This document shows positions 9,171 to 18,039 of a stretch of DNA of 64,000 nt, one piece after another. Made by a program: the position numbers and the translations under genes. Origin of the DNA: an uncultured Roseobacter sp. (GTDB lineage: Bacteria > Pseudomonadota > Alphaproteobacteria > Rhodobacterales > Rhodobacteraceae); contig NZ_CANLXG010000001.1 of assembly GCF_947495025.1 (NCBI RefSeq), positions 62,001 to 126,000 of the forward strand, in the 5' to 3' direction. The notes beneath the pieces are model-generated. The model was not told the DNA's origin, ran no database searches, and was given only the letters and a program-made list of their open reading frames with translations. Each line of letters opens with the position of its first letter. Positions within the stretch are counted from its first letter, which is position 1.

Positions 9171-10394
9171 TCAGACGGTCTGTGGTTTGGGACGCAGCAC
9201 CAGCCAGATCAGCGCTGCGCCGGCCAGTGCCAGGAACGGCACCATCGCGATATTGACCGCAGCCCAGCCTTCTTGTGGTGTGCCGCCTGAGCAGTTCATC
9301 AGCCCGCCGGATGACAGCGACGCGACTGTCACACCGCCAAAGACCAGCAGATCATTGATCCCCTGCATACGGCCACGTTCCTGCGGTGTATGTGATCCGG
9401 CCAGCATAGTGGTGGCGCCGATGAAGCCGAAGTTCCACCCGAGGCCCAGCAGGATCAGCGCGATGTAGAAGTGGCCGAGCTCTACACCGGACAGGGCGAC
9501 AGCGCCCGCTGCACCGAGGATCAGCAGTCCGAGCCCCATGATCTTTTCCACACCGAACCGGACAATCAGGTGACCGGTAAAAAAGGACGGGGCGAACATC
9601 GCGAGCACATGTCCGGTAACGACGTTCGAGGCGTCGGCGACAGCGAAACCACAGCCTACCACCGCCAGCGGTGTTGAGGTCATTACGAGGTTCATCAGCG
9701 CATAGGATACCATCGCACAGATCACAGCCACGGCAATGCGCGGAGTGCGCAGAAGCTCACCGATGCTGCGGCCGCGGTCCGATGCTTCCGTGATCCGGTC
9801 AGGTCTCGGGATGTCGAGAAACGCAAAGAGCATCATCCCGATGATGTTCAGCACGATGGCCGCAATATAGACGGGGAAGAACCGCATCACGGTGGCATCG
9901 GGCGTGTTGCCGCTCAGATAGCCTACAAGCTGCGGGCCGATGATGGCCGACAGCAGACCGCCTGCCATAACATAGGAGATCGCTTTGGGCCGGAAGCTCT
10001 CAGATGCGGTGTCTGCGGCGGCAAACCGGTAAAAACCCTGTGCCGACATATAGATACCCGTCAGATAGCTGCCCAGAAGAAACAGGCTGAAGCTTTCCAT
10101 TGTCAGTGCCCATGCACAGATGACCGCCCCGATCAGCCCGCCTGTTGACCCCACAAGAAAGCCGGCACGCCGGCCGAACCGCTGCATGATGCCCGACAGC
10201 CAGGGGGCGGTGGTCATCGATCCGAAGACGATCATCGAGATGGGCAGGGTGGCCAGGCAGACGTTGGTTGCCAGCTGCTGACCTGCTAGGCCGCCGATCA
10301 CAAAGATCATGGTGATCTGGCTGCCAAGGAAGGCCTGAGCAAGGACCAGAACGGTTACATTTCGCCTGGCGCGGCTGTCGTCTGCATATTCCAT
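9171..10394 (-). CDS. major facilitator superfamily transporter
   Basis: The roughly 407-residue product has about 12 hydrophobic segments and MFS-style loops, including a short Arg/Gly-rich cytoplasmic loop after the second segment (GIMQRFGRRAGF). It lies in the inner membrane and the substrate is unknown. The frame is open much further upstream, but the first 119 codons show no membrane character and overlap the divergent cobK gene. I therefore place the start at MEYADDSRARRN (10394). It converges with the NDUFAF6-like gene. Confidence 0.8.
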   Translation of the reverse strand: MEYADDSRARRNVTVLVLAQAFLGSQITMIFVIGGLAGQQLATNVCLATLPISMIVFGSMTTAPWLSGIMQRFGRRAGFLVGSTGGLIGAVICAWALTMESFSLFLLGSYLTGIYMSAQGFYRFAAADTASESFRPKAISYVMAGGLLSAIIGPQLVGYLSGNTPDATVMRFFPVYIAAIVLNIIGMMLFAFLDIPRPDRITEASDRGRSIGELLRTPRIAVAVICAMVSYALMNLVMTSTPLAVVGCGFAVADASNVVTGHVLAMFAPSFFTGHLIVRFGVEKIMGLGLLILGAAGAVALSGVELGHFYIALILLGLGWNFGFIGATTMLAGSHTPQERGRMQGINDLLVFGGVTVASLSSGGLMNCSGGTPQEGWAAVNIAMVPFLALAGAALIWLVLRPKPQTV

Positions 10395-10472
10395 AGGTAC
10401 TGTCAGTAGTCCTGCTGCGTTTGTGGAGCAAGCCCTCTTGTCTGGCCTGTCCTGTGCGATAATGATGCAGCC

Positions 10473-11216
10473 ATGAGGAACGCTGGAAAGACCCTTGTCC
10501 TGGCTGGTGCCAGGGAAGCGCATGGGATGATTATCGGACTGGTCGCGCGGGGAAGGGATGTTATCGCCAGCCTGCCTGAACCTGAACGCGGGGTGGAGCC
10601 TTTGCCGGTGCCCACGCGGGTCGGGACTTTTGCCGGTCCGGACGGTCTGCGGGACTGGGCATTGTCGCAGAATGTGACGACTGTGATTGATGCCAGTCAT
10701 CCGTTTGACAATGATATCAGCAACCAGGCCAGTCTTTTCTGCAGCCGTCACCAGGTGCGGTATATGCGTGTGCTGCGCAGTGTCTGGTTGCCAACGGGAT
10801 CTGACCAGTGGACGAGCTATCCGACCACGCGGGCTGCGGTTGCTGCAGTGCCGGAGGGCGCGCGGGTCTTTTCGAATACCGGATGGGGCAGCCTGCCGGA
10901 CTACGCGGATTTCGCCGGGCAGGTGGTCTATCTGCGCCAGACCCGCATGCCGGCCACACCCTCGCCCTATCCCTATCTGAAATTCGTCGAAGGCAAACCG
11001 CCCTTTTCGCAGCGCCAGGAGCAGGCGCTCTTTGCGGCCTGCCGGATCACACGGCTGATCTGCCGCAATGTCGGCGGCGTTGCCAGCATGTCGAAATTAC
11101 TGGCCGCGCGGCAGCTGGGGATCCGGGTGCTGATGGTTGACCGGCCGCCGCCACCCGTGGGAGCCACCGTTGTCGAGAGTGTAGCCGAGGCGCTTGCCTG
11201 GGAAGCTGACAGCTGA
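10473..11216 (+). CDS. cobK: precorrin-6A (cobalt-precorrin-6A) reductase
   Basis: The 247-residue protein is a CobK/CbiJ reductase, which uses NADPH to reduce precorrin-6A during cobalamin ring synthesis. It shows the family DASHPF motif near residue 73 and a C-terminal LICRNVGG...SMSKLLAAR region followed by VLMVDRP. It stands apart from any cob cluster in this window and is followed at once by a glycosylase gene, 1 base after its stop. It diverges from the MFS gene with about 78 bases between starts. Confidence 0.88.
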   Translation: MRNAGKTLVLAGAREAHGMIIGLVARGRDVIASLPEPERGVEPLPVPTRVGTFAGPDGLRDWALSQNVTTVIDASHPFDNDISNQASLFCSRHQVRYMRVLRSVWLPTGSDQWTSYPTTRAAVAAVPEGARVFSNTGWGSLPDYADFAGQVVYLRQTRMPATPSPYPYLKFVEGKPPFSQRQEQALFAACRITRLICRNVGGVASMSKLLAARQLGIRVLMVDRPPPPVGATVVESVAEALAWEADS

Positions 11217-11217
11217 C

Positions 11218-11844
11218 ATGAGCAGGATCATCGAAACCGATGCGGATGTCAGCGCCGGAGCAGCCTGGCTTGCCGGACAGGACCCGCATCTGGCCCGCGC
11301 GCTGGTGGCCACCGGACCTTTGCCGCTCAGGCGCAGGCCCGACGGGTTTTCCGAACTGCTCAGTGCGATTGTCAGCCAGCAGGTCAGCGTGGCCTCGGCG
11401 CGAGCGATACAGACCCGTCTACTGGAGGCCGGTATGACCTCTGAGGCGGCAGTCCGCGCTGTGTCCGAAGTAGACCTGCGTGCGCTTGGCCTCAGCCGTC
11501 AGAAAGCCCGCTATGCCCATGCGCTGGCCAGCGCAGCGATCGATTATCCGGCCCTGCGCACCGCCTCCGATGCCGAAGTGGTCCGCACGCTGACTGCGGT
11601 GCCGGGCATCGGCGTCTGGACTGCGGAGATCTATGCGATGTTCAGCCTTGGCCGTCCGGATGTTTTTGCAGCCGGCGATCTGGCGCTGCAGGAGGCAGCG
11701 CGCGTGCTTTATGACCTGCCGGAGCGCCCCAGAGAGCGCGCCCTGCGGGAGAGGGCCGCCGCCTGGTCGCCCTGGCGATCAGTTGCAGCACGACTGCTCT
11801 TTGCGTACTACCGGGTGGCCAGACAAAGGGATGGGATCACATGA
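11218..11844 (+). CDS. DNA-3-methyladenine glycosylase (AlkA/HhH-GPD family)
   Basis: The 208-residue protein is a helix-hairpin-helix base-excision glycosylase that removes alkylated purines. The HhH element TAVPGIGVWTAEIYA (about 127-141) is followed by the catalytic aspartate D154 in AAGDLALQ. It lacks the extra N-terminal domain of E. coli AlkA and no Cys cluster of the EndoIII type is present. ATG at 11218 lies directly behind the cobK stop, and the 3' end overlaps the esterase start by 4 bases, so expression is probably coupled. Confidence 0.88.
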   Translation: MSRIIETDADVSAGAAWLAGQDPHLARALVATGPLPLRRRPDGFSELLSAIVSQQVSVASARAIQTRLLEAGMTSEAAVRAVSEVDLRALGLSRQKARYAHALASAAIDYPALRTASDAEVVRTLTAVPGIGVWTAEIYAMFSLGRPDVFAAGDLALQEAARVLYDLPERPRERALRERAAAWSPWRSVAARLLFAYYRVARQRDGIT

Positions 11845-12506
11845 CCAGAGTACTTAACGCAGAACGCCGCGCGCCGGTATCCGGGGACACGCGCTCTGTG
11901 GTGGTTTTTGTGCACGGATACGGCGCGAACGGGGCTGATCTGCTGGGCCTTGCCGATCCGCTGGGCGAGCATCTGCCTGACACGCTCTTTGTGGCGCCGG
12001 ACGCGCCTGAGGCCTGTGCCGGGGCGCCGATGGGGTTTCAGTGGTTCCCGATCCCCTGGATAGACGGCTCTTCCGAAGAAGAATCCGAACGCGGCATGAT
12101 GCAGGCGGTCGATGACCTGAATGCCTTTCTGGATGCGCTGATGGTGGACGAGGACGTCCTGCCCGAACAGGTGGTGCTCTTCGGGTTCTCACAGGGGACC
12201 ATGATGTCCCTGCATGTGGCACCAAGGCGCGAGGATGAGATCGCAGGGATCGTTGCCTTTTCGGGCCGTCTGCTGCGCCCGGAAACGCTCGCTGATGAGG
12301 TGGTGGTCCGCCCGCCGGTTCTGCTGGTTCATGGTGATCAGGACGACGTGGTGCCGCCGCAATCCCTGCCGCAGGCCGCAGAGGCCCTGCAGGAAGCCGG
12401 CTGGCAGGACGTCTATGCCCATATCATGAAAGGCACCGGCCACGGCATAGCGCCCGACGGGCTGTCAGTGGCGCTGGCCTTTATGCGCGACAAGCTCAGT
12501 CTGTAG
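11841..12506 (+). CDS. phospholipase/carboxylesterase family alpha/beta hydrolase
   Basis: The 221-residue enzyme matches the small carboxylesterase/acyl-protein thioesterase family. It has HGYGANG near the oxyanion hole, the nucleophile S117 in GFSQG, an aspartate in HGDQDDVVPP (168-169) and the histidine H201 in GTGHGI. There is no signal peptide, so it is cytoplasmic. It would hydrolyse short acyl esters; the natural substrate is unknown. It is the last gene of the cobK-glycosylase-esterase run. Confidence 0.85.
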   Translation: MTRVLNAERRAPVSGDTRSVVVFVHGYGANGADLLGLADPLGEHLPDTLFVAPDAPEACAGAPMGFQWFPIPWIDGSSEEESERGMMQAVDDLNAFLDALMVDEDVLPEQVVLFGFSQGTMMSLHVAPRREDEIAGIVAFSGRLLRPETLADEVVVRPPVLLVHGDQDDVVPPQSLPQAAEALQEAGWQDVYAHIMKGTGHGIAPDGLSVALAFMRDKLSL

Positions 12507-12702
12507 AGGCTACTCTCTGAGGCACCCGATGTTCGGTCACCGCGGGCTTAAAGACCGTTGACCGAACCGGTCTGAATGTCGGGTTGTCGTACGGACCGTC
12601 CGGTGTGGCTGTTTCAGATGTGCAGACGATTGGTTGCGGTTCTCGCGGTGGCATTCCGGTCAAATGTGCTGCGGATCTGCGGCAATGTGCCGGAGGCGCC
12701 GG

Positions 12703-12963
12703 TCAGTTGCCGCCCGGGCGCTGGTTTTCCGCGTACTGCACGACCGCCGCGCAATCTCCGGGGCTTTCAGGCAGGCATGGGTGATACTGGCTGCGCACCT
12801 TGACGCCTGACGACCGGAAGGGACCATCGGGGCCGTCCACTGTGCTGGTCCGAAACGGGTATTTTTCACCATTCACGGTAATCGTTGAATACGTTACATC
12901 AGAAGTCGGCGCGCATCCGGCGACAATTATCAGACTCAAAGCGATCGGGTACCTCAGTCGCAT
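12703..12963 (-). CDS. small lipoprotein of unknown function
   Basis: The 86-residue product has a short signal peptide ending in a lipobox (IIVAGC), so it should be lipidated in the cell envelope. ATG at 12963 sits about 10 bases behind GAGG; the in-frame TTG at 12969 is less likely. The mature part contains NGEKYPFRTSTVDG and two further cysteines that could form a disulfide. I do not recognise the family. The 196 bases between it and the esterase hold no supportable gene. Confidence 0.6.
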   Translation of the reverse strand: MRLRYPIALSLIIVAGCAPTSDVTYSTITVNGEKYPFRTSTVDGPDGPFRSSGVKVRSQYHPCLPESPGDCAAVVQYAENQRPGGN

Positions 12964-13126
12964 CGGCAACTTACCTCATCATTTTGTGGGTGTTGGGCGT
13001 CACAGAGGTAGTGCGTCACCGCCTCCTGACCAGACGGGGAGGACGACTTTGACGCACCATACCTGAACCCCCTCGTTCTGTGTGGTCGACAACGTCCGCT
13101 GTGCGGACAAAGCCGACGTTGCCCAC

Positions 13127-13675
13127 CTATGGACAAACGTCGGCTTCAGAATGACGTGTCCAGCTAAACCCTACCAGAAGCGTCAGCAGCACAGCTACGG
13201 TTGTAAAAGCGGATTTAAGAATTGTGGCTGTGCTAGTGGCAAAAACCAGTGGAACGGAAACCTCGGGCCAGCTCCAAATCATGGCCGCAATACCAAGGTT
13301 TTCGACATAGTCAAACAGAGCGCTACCAACCGAAAGGGCAATGCCAAAGCGGACAAGTTTTCTGTTTGGCATGCGTTGCCCAAACCAGCAGATCGTGGCT
13401 ATCAAAGTCAACGTGAGCATGGCTGGATAAAGTGTGTCCAAAGCGATCTGGTGACTGAGATAATACGCGCGCCCTTCCGCTCCTAACGCTCCGAGAAGCG
13501 TCGCCGCCTCTGTGGAGCCATAGCCGAAAGGACGCATGTCGAAGGGGAAGTGCCCCGAGACTGCTTCGATATGGACGAGCGTGATATTGATCATAAGCAA
13601 ATAGATTGATGCACCTATCAGTCCTGAGCCAACCGCGATTATTCCAATGTGCTTTGACAAAATTCTGTTCGTCAT
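13127..13675 (-). CDS. four-helix membrane protein, unknown function
   Basis: The roughly 182-residue protein has four hydrophobic segments (about residues 8-30, 70-95, 105-125 and 145-170) and a periplasmic-type loop with FPFDMRPFGYG. The start at 13675 (MTNRILSK) is chosen because upstream codons show no membrane pattern. It diverges from a Crp-like regulator gene with about 78 bases between starts, an arrangement typical of a regulator and its target. Local GC is about 50%, lower than the flanks, which suggests recent transfer. Confidence 0.65.
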   Translation of the reverse strand: MTNRILSKHIGIIAVGSGLIGASIYLLMINITLVHIEAVSGHFPFDMRPFGYGSTEAATLLGALGAEGRAYYLSHQIALDTLYPAMLTLTLIATICWFGQRMPNRKLVRFGIALSVGSALFDYVENLGIAAMIWSWPEVSVPLVFATSTATILKSAFTTVAVLLTLLVGFSWTRHSEADVCP

Positions 13676-13753
13676 TTTGTAAACTCCTTGATCTGTGCCA
13701 CACATGCCCTCAGACGAAGTCACCCGCATTATCATTTGATAAGGCACGCCAAA

Positions 13754-14323
13754 ATGGATTTACGGACGTTTCTGATGCAGTCACCTGACCTGTCAGTTAT
13801 GGCTTGCGCGGACGAATTTGCATCTGAATGGAAACGAAAGCGTTTGAGCAAAGGGGTGCACCTTACCCGGCAGGAACAACCCGAAACAGACGAATTCGTT
13901 CTTTTGGAAGGGTGCTTGGTAAGCAGTATTTGTGACCAAGACGGCAAAGAAGTTAGCGTCGGGTTTTATGTGGGTCCCTGCGTTATCACGCCAAACATCG
14001 CTCGAACGCGCGACGGTTTGTCGCTCGTGTCCATTGCGGCAACAACCGATGCCCTGCTTGCAAGGATCGACAGTGATCTACTTTCAAATCGGATGATTTC
14101 ATCTGAACCCATCCGAAATTGGGCCAATGGTGTTCTACGGGACGCGCTAAGTCGGAAGGTAGATCGAGAGTGGTGCCTCGCCGCTCTTAAAGGTGCTGAG
14201 CGGCTCACGTGGTTTCGCCAAGCATTCCCCGGCTATGAAGACATCTTTCCCCATACATTGATTGCATCCTTTTTGGGGATCACACCTGTCACAATGAGTC
14301 GTTTACGCACCGGCGACAAATGA
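13754..14323 (+). CDS. Crp/Fnr-like transcriptional regulator
   Basis: The 189-residue protein has an N-terminal cyclic-nucleotide-type beta roll (about 20-120, with EFVLLEGCLVS and the strand-rich core). A C-terminal helical segment ends in PHTLIASFLGITPVTMSRLR, which reads as a helix-turn-helix recognition helix. The glycine and arginine set needed to bind cAMP is not obvious, so the ligand is unknown. It is divergent from the membrane protein gene it probably controls. Base composition is about 45-52% GC, below the window average. Confidence 0.7.
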   Translation: MDLRTFLMQSPDLSVMACADEFASEWKRKRLSKGVHLTRQEQPETDEFVLLEGCLVSSICDQDGKEVSVGFYVGPCVITPNIARTRDGLSLVSIAATTDALLARIDSDLLSNRMISSEPIRNWANGVLRDALSRKVDREWCLAALKGAERLTWFRQAFPGYEDIFPHTLIASFLGITPVTMSRLRTGDK

Positions 14324-14382
14324 CATGAAGCGGCCATTCGTGCGTCTTGCAGCATCGGTCAAAGAGGGCCCCAAACGGTCAT

Positions 14383-15390
14383 TCATACCGTGCTTTCCGT
14401 CTTGCGCCAGGCGCCGGGGCTTATGCCATGCACACGCTGAAACTCGGCATAAAAGTTTGAGCGGGTCAGAAACCCTGCCTGTTCGCCGATGCGCATGACC
14501 GGATCGCGGGTGCTGCGCAGCAGATCCGCCGCTTCGGCGACCCTGAACCCGTTGATGAACTGCGAGACATTGGCCCCCGTGTGGCGGTTGACAGCCTCTG
14601 AAAGCGCGCGGTCGGTCACCGCAATCCGGCGGGCCAGACGTGTCAGGGAAAGCTCGGGATCAGTGAAAAGCCGGGTCTCTCTGAGACAGGCCGCGGCGCG
14701 ATCTACCAGTGCGCGGTCAGCATCCGTTGCATCGCGCAGGGTGGCGTTGCCCTGTCCGCGCAGCGCAACGACGACCGCGATCAGGAGTAACACGATCAGC
14801 AACAGGCTGGCGAAGGACAGCAGCCGGCGCACATTTTCACCGCCGGTACGCGCAAAGTCAAAAGCGATGGCCGTGTCCATCACAAGGGTCAGCGCGAGCA
14901 TACCCGCGCCGGCCAGCATCAGCCTGCGCAGCGCGGTAACGTGTCCGATGGGCACGCGTGACAGCCTGTCGGGTCCGCCACGCCACAGACGCAGCAGCGC
15001 GGTCGCGTAAACAGCATAACTCAGCGCGATGGCAAAATCTGTCGCACCACGTACAGCAGGCAGAGCCATCACAGGCACCGCCGCCAGCAGGGCGATACCG
15101 ATGTGCAGCCACGCGGCCTGCGCAAAACGTTCCGCCCGGTCGGACAGCGCAAGATATCCCACCCATGCCAGAGGCCCGATAAAGAAGGGTAAAACCCGCT
15201 GTATTCCGATCACCTGTTCCAGATCCCAGGCAAAACGCAGCGTGACCATGAGGGTCAGCGTGGCGATAAGGCCTGCCAGAGCCGTGAAGGCTGCGCGCGC
15301 CGTGCCGGGCAGCCAGTGCCGTGTTCCTGTGAAAACGGCAGCGATGACAGCCAGAACTGTCAGTACAAGGGGCAGGGGGATCGAAATCAT
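14383..15390 (-). CDS. membrane-anchored AraC-family regulator
   Basis: The 335-residue protein starts with six or seven hydrophobic helices (about residues 1-215). It ends in a two-HTH AraC domain (about 240-330: LSLTRLARRIAVTDRALSEAV and FLTRSNFYAEFQRVHGISPGAW). This puts a DNA-binding domain on the inner face of the membrane, where the membrane part could sense an envelope or lipid signal. It is divergent from a secreted hydrolase gene, which is a candidate target. Confidence 0.8.
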   Translation of the reverse strand: MISIPLPLVLTVLAVIAAVFTGTRHWLPGTARAAFTALAGLIATLTLMVTLRFAWDLEQVIGIQRVLPFFIGPLAWVGYLALSDRAERFAQAAWLHIGIALLAAVPVMALPAVRGATDFAIALSYAVYATALLRLWRGGPDRLSRVPIGHVTALRRLMLAGAGMLALTLVMDTAIAFDFARTGGENVRRLLSFASLLLIVLLLIAVVVALRGQGNATLRDATDADRALVDRAAACLRETRLFTDPELSLTRLARRIAVTDRALSEAVNRHTGANVSQFINGFRVAEAADLLRSTRDPVMRIGEQAGFLTRSNFYAEFQRVHGISPGAWRKTESTV

Positions 15391-15517
15391 CCGTTTTCAT
15401 GTCCTCGATTGCGCTCAGCTGTCCTGAAACGGCATTCAGGACAGCCCAGGCATTGCCCGAAATTGCCCCGTCGCTCAAGTCCTGTGCATCGCAACCCATT
15501 TACGACGGAGGTTCACC

Positions 15518-16561
15518 ATGAACGCCACACTACACAATCTGATACTCGGAACGGCCATTGCCCTGGGCCTCGCAGCACCCGCTGATGCAGAAGGTTATTC
15601 TGCGGCCGTCGCAGAATTTGAAGCTGTACACGAAGACACCGGCAGAACACTCGCGGGTCATGTCTGGTACCCGACCCGGGAGGACGGGACACCGCAGCAG
15701 TTGCGTGGCAGCGCCGTCTGGAATGTCGAAAGCGCGCTGCATGGTGCGCGTATCGCGCCAGGGGTGTTCCCCGTGATGCTGATTTCGCACGGGATGTACG
15801 GCAATTCTCTCAATCAGGCGTGGCTTGCACAGGCGCTGGCCAGAGAAGGTGTTATTTCGGTCATGCCCAACCACCCCGGCACCACCAGTTTTGACCGCGA
15901 CCCTGACGCTGCGCGGCAACTGTGGCTGCGGGCAACTGATCTGAGCGTCAGCCTCGACGCGGCATCGCGTGACCCGCGGTTTGGCGATCACATGGATCTG
16001 ACGCGTGTCGCAGCCGCAGGCCATTCACTGGGGGGGTACACCATGCTGTCTGCGGCGGGCGCGCGGCATGACGCTGCCGGATTTGCGGCAAAATGCCAGG
16101 TGGTACCGGACCGGCCCGATTGTGCAGCGCTTGCAATGTGGCGTGTGGGCGAGGCACAGGCCGATCTTGCGCTTCTTGAAAGCGACCGGTCAGATCCGCG
16201 TATTGCGACGTTTATTGCGCTTGATCCCGGCGGTGTTCAGACCTTTGATCCTGACAGCCTTGCGGCCATTGACCGCCCGGTGATGGTGCTGGGCGCGGGG
16301 CGGCAGGATATGCTGGACCAGGATGTCGAGGCGCGCGCGCTGGCCGCGGCAATGCGACCGGATCTGGTCACGCATATCGAGATACCGGGCGCTGGTCATT
16401 TCGACTTTATGGGCGAATGTCTTGAGCAGGGCTACGCCATCCTGGCCAGAGAAGAACCGGGAGACGAGATCGTCTGTGAACAGGGAACGACCCACCGCGC
16501 GGCGATGCACCGCGAGATCCTTTCGATCATCCGGGCACACCTTGCCGGTGTCTGGCACTGA
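15518..16561 (+). CDS. secreted alpha/beta hydrolase
   Basis: The 347-residue protein has a signal peptide cleaved near ADA-EG (about 24) and a hydrolase fold with the oxyanion-side HGMYGN (91-96). The nucleophile is S170 in AAGHSLGG, and a late GAGHFDF carries the probable catalytic histidine. The layout resembles secreted dienelactone-hydrolase or PAF-acetylhydrolase-like enzymes. Four cysteines in the mature part suggest disulfides. The membrane AraC regulator is transcribed away from it 127 bases upstream and may control it. Confidence 0.75.
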   Translation: MNATLHNLILGTAIALGLAAPADAEGYSAAVAEFEAVHEDTGRTLAGHVWYPTREDGTPQQLRGSAVWNVESALHGARIAPGVFPVMLISHGMYGNSLNQAWLAQALAREGVISVMPNHPGTTSFDRDPDAARQLWLRATDLSVSLDAASRDPRFGDHMDLTRVAAAGHSLGGYTMLSAAGARHDAAGFAAKCQVVPDRPDCAALAMWRVGEAQADLALLESDRSDPRIATFIALDPGGVQTFDPDSLAAIDRPVMVLGAGRQDMLDQDVEARALAAAMRPDLVTHIEIPGAGHFDFMGECLEQGYAILAREEPGDEIVCEQGTTHRAAMHREILSIIRAHLAGVWH

Positions 16562-16569
16562 CCTTTCCC

Positions 16570-16597
16570 GGCCCGGCCTCTGCTGCAGAGCCGGGCC
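16570..16597. terminator. GC-rich hairpin after the secreted hydrolase gene
   Basis: GGCCCGGC (16570-16577) pairs with 16590-16597, and three inner pairs extend the stem. There is no T run after it, so it may be a Rho-assisted or RNA-stabilising hairpin. A perfect DnaA-box 9-mer follows directly at 16598-16606. Confidence 0.4.
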
Positions 16598-16761
16598 TGT
16601 GGATAACCGTCATCCGGCCGTTACAGAACCGGCATAACAACTCTGCGACATATTGTGGTCATTCAGGGGCTTGTCAGTCTGAAACCACGAGATATAGTCC
16701 ACCTATCGGCGGGATTGGCCTGCCGGACCGGACGCGGAACGGCAAGAGGTTCAGTACGATC

Positions 16762-17346
16762 ATGGACGGCGACTTCAGAACGGAATTCACACGAAACCCT
16801 GCCAGCCTGAAACACAGGCCAGCCCTGGTTCTGAATGCGGACTACCGGCCTCTCAGCTACTATCCGCTGTCGCTCTGGCCCTGGCAGGAAGCGGTCAAGG
16901 CGGCCTGGCTCGACAGGGTGGATATCGTGGCCGAATACGATGACATCGTCCGAAGCCCCAGTACCGAGATCAGGATCCCTTCGGTCGTTGTCCTGAAAGA
17001 CTATGTGAAACCTCAAAAGCGCGTGGCCTTCACGCGCTTTAATTTATTTCTGAGGGATGAATTCCGGTGTCAGTACTGTGGCGCAAAAGGAGAGCTGACC
17101 TTTGATCACGTGGTTCCGCGTGCATCGGGCGGTGTGACGAGCTGGCAGAATGTCGTTGCGGCCTGCAGCCCCTGCAATCTGAAAAAAGGGGCAAAACCGC
17201 TGCATCGCACGGGTTTGTCGCTGCGCAAACCACCGCGCCAGCCCGGGGCCGAGGAACTGCGCAACATGGGCCGGAAATTTCCGCCCGGTTATCTGCACGA
17301 CAGCTGGATGGATTTTCTCTACTGGGACGCAGAACTCGAGGCCTGA
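16762..17346 (+). CDS. HNH endonuclease family protein
   Basis: The 194-residue protein carries an HNH domain in its second half: zinc pair C103/C106, FDHVVPRASGG with the catalytic histidine H116, the asparagine in SWQNVV, and a second pair C135/C138. The N-terminal VLNADYRPLSYYPLSLW segment is typical of a widespread chromosomal HNH family of unknown cellular role, common in alphaproteobacteria. It is not next to restriction, phage or intron genes. A strong terminator follows the stop. Confidence 0.85.
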   Translation: MDGDFRTEFTRNPASLKHRPALVLNADYRPLSYYPLSLWPWQEAVKAAWLDRVDIVAEYDDIVRSPSTEIRIPSVVVLKDYVKPQKRVAFTRFNLFLRDEFRCQYCGAKGELTFDHVVPRASGGVTSWQNVVAACSPCNLKKGAKPLHRTGLSLRKPPRQPGAEELRNMGRKFPPGYLHDSWMDFLYWDAELEA

Positions 17347-17351
17347 CGCAA

Positions 17352-17379
17352 AAAGGGCAGCACCGAAGCGCTGCCCTTT
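17352..17379. terminator. bidirectional terminator
   Basis: AAAGGGCAGC (17352-17361) pairs perfectly with 17370-17379 around an 8-base loop, giving T runs on both strands. It separates the convergent HNH and periplasmic protein genes. Confidence 0.8.
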
Positions 17380-17394
17380 ATCGGTACTGCGTGT

Positions 17395-17871
17395 TTACCG
17401 GTCGAATTTGGACGCCACGTTGTCTGCAAAGGCATCCAGCATCGCGTTGTAGTAAATCTCACTGTCCACCGACACCTCTCCCGGCGTGGTGCCTTCAGGA
17501 TAGTAGGCGATGGCCTGATCCGCTGTCACAGTGAGCGTATAGTCTATCTGGTTGAAAAGGCCCGGTGCATCGATTTCGACATCACCGACCAGCTTGCTCT
17601 GCGCACCACCAAGGCGCTGCGAAAACAGGTTGGCGAGTGCAACTTCGTCGATATCGACCTTAATTGTCGCGCCATCCTCGGAAATTCTGCTGACCAGGCG
17701 TTCCGCGATCTCTGTTTCCAGATCGTCGCTCAGGCTGGTCCAGACCTGTGCTGCTTCAAGGTTCTCGACAGCTGTCAGGTCTGCCTGCACCTCAATCTCT
17801 CCGACCGCTGATGTGGCGAGTGCCGGTGCTGCGGAAAGCAGTGCGATACCTGTGATCAATGTGCGTTTCAT
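17395..17871 (-). CDS. periplasmic protein of unknown function
   Basis: The 158-residue product begins with a clear signal peptide (cleavage after ALA near residue 19). The mature protein is acidic, lacks cysteines and alternates short strands and helices. I do not recognise a functional family. AGGACACG precedes the ATG. It appears to be a single-gene unit ended by the terminator at 17352-17379. Confidence 0.65.
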   Translation of the reverse strand: MKRTLITGIALLSAAPALATSAVGEIEVQADLTAVENLEAAQVWTSLSDDLETEIAERLVSRISEDGATIKVDIDEVALANLFSQRLGGAQSKLVGDVEIDAPGLFNQIDYTLTVTADQAIAYYPEGTTPGEVSVDSEIYYNAMLDAFADNVASKFDR

Positions 17872-18039
17872 GTCGTGTCCTTTCTGTCAGATGATCACGC
17901 CCTCTGCGGGTCGTGATTTCTGCAGACACAACAAACGCGGCACCGGAATGTTCCGGATAAAATTTTCAATGGCTCACAAGCGGGCCTGGCCCGGCCCGTG
18001 AAAACACCTGTATTTCAGGGGCCGACAACGTGTGGGTGG

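Noticed and set aside
12576..12803. 75-codon forward ORF between the esterase and the lipoprotein
   Set aside because: Arg/Cys/Pro-rich product with no ribosome site and antisense overlap with the better-supported lipoprotein gene.
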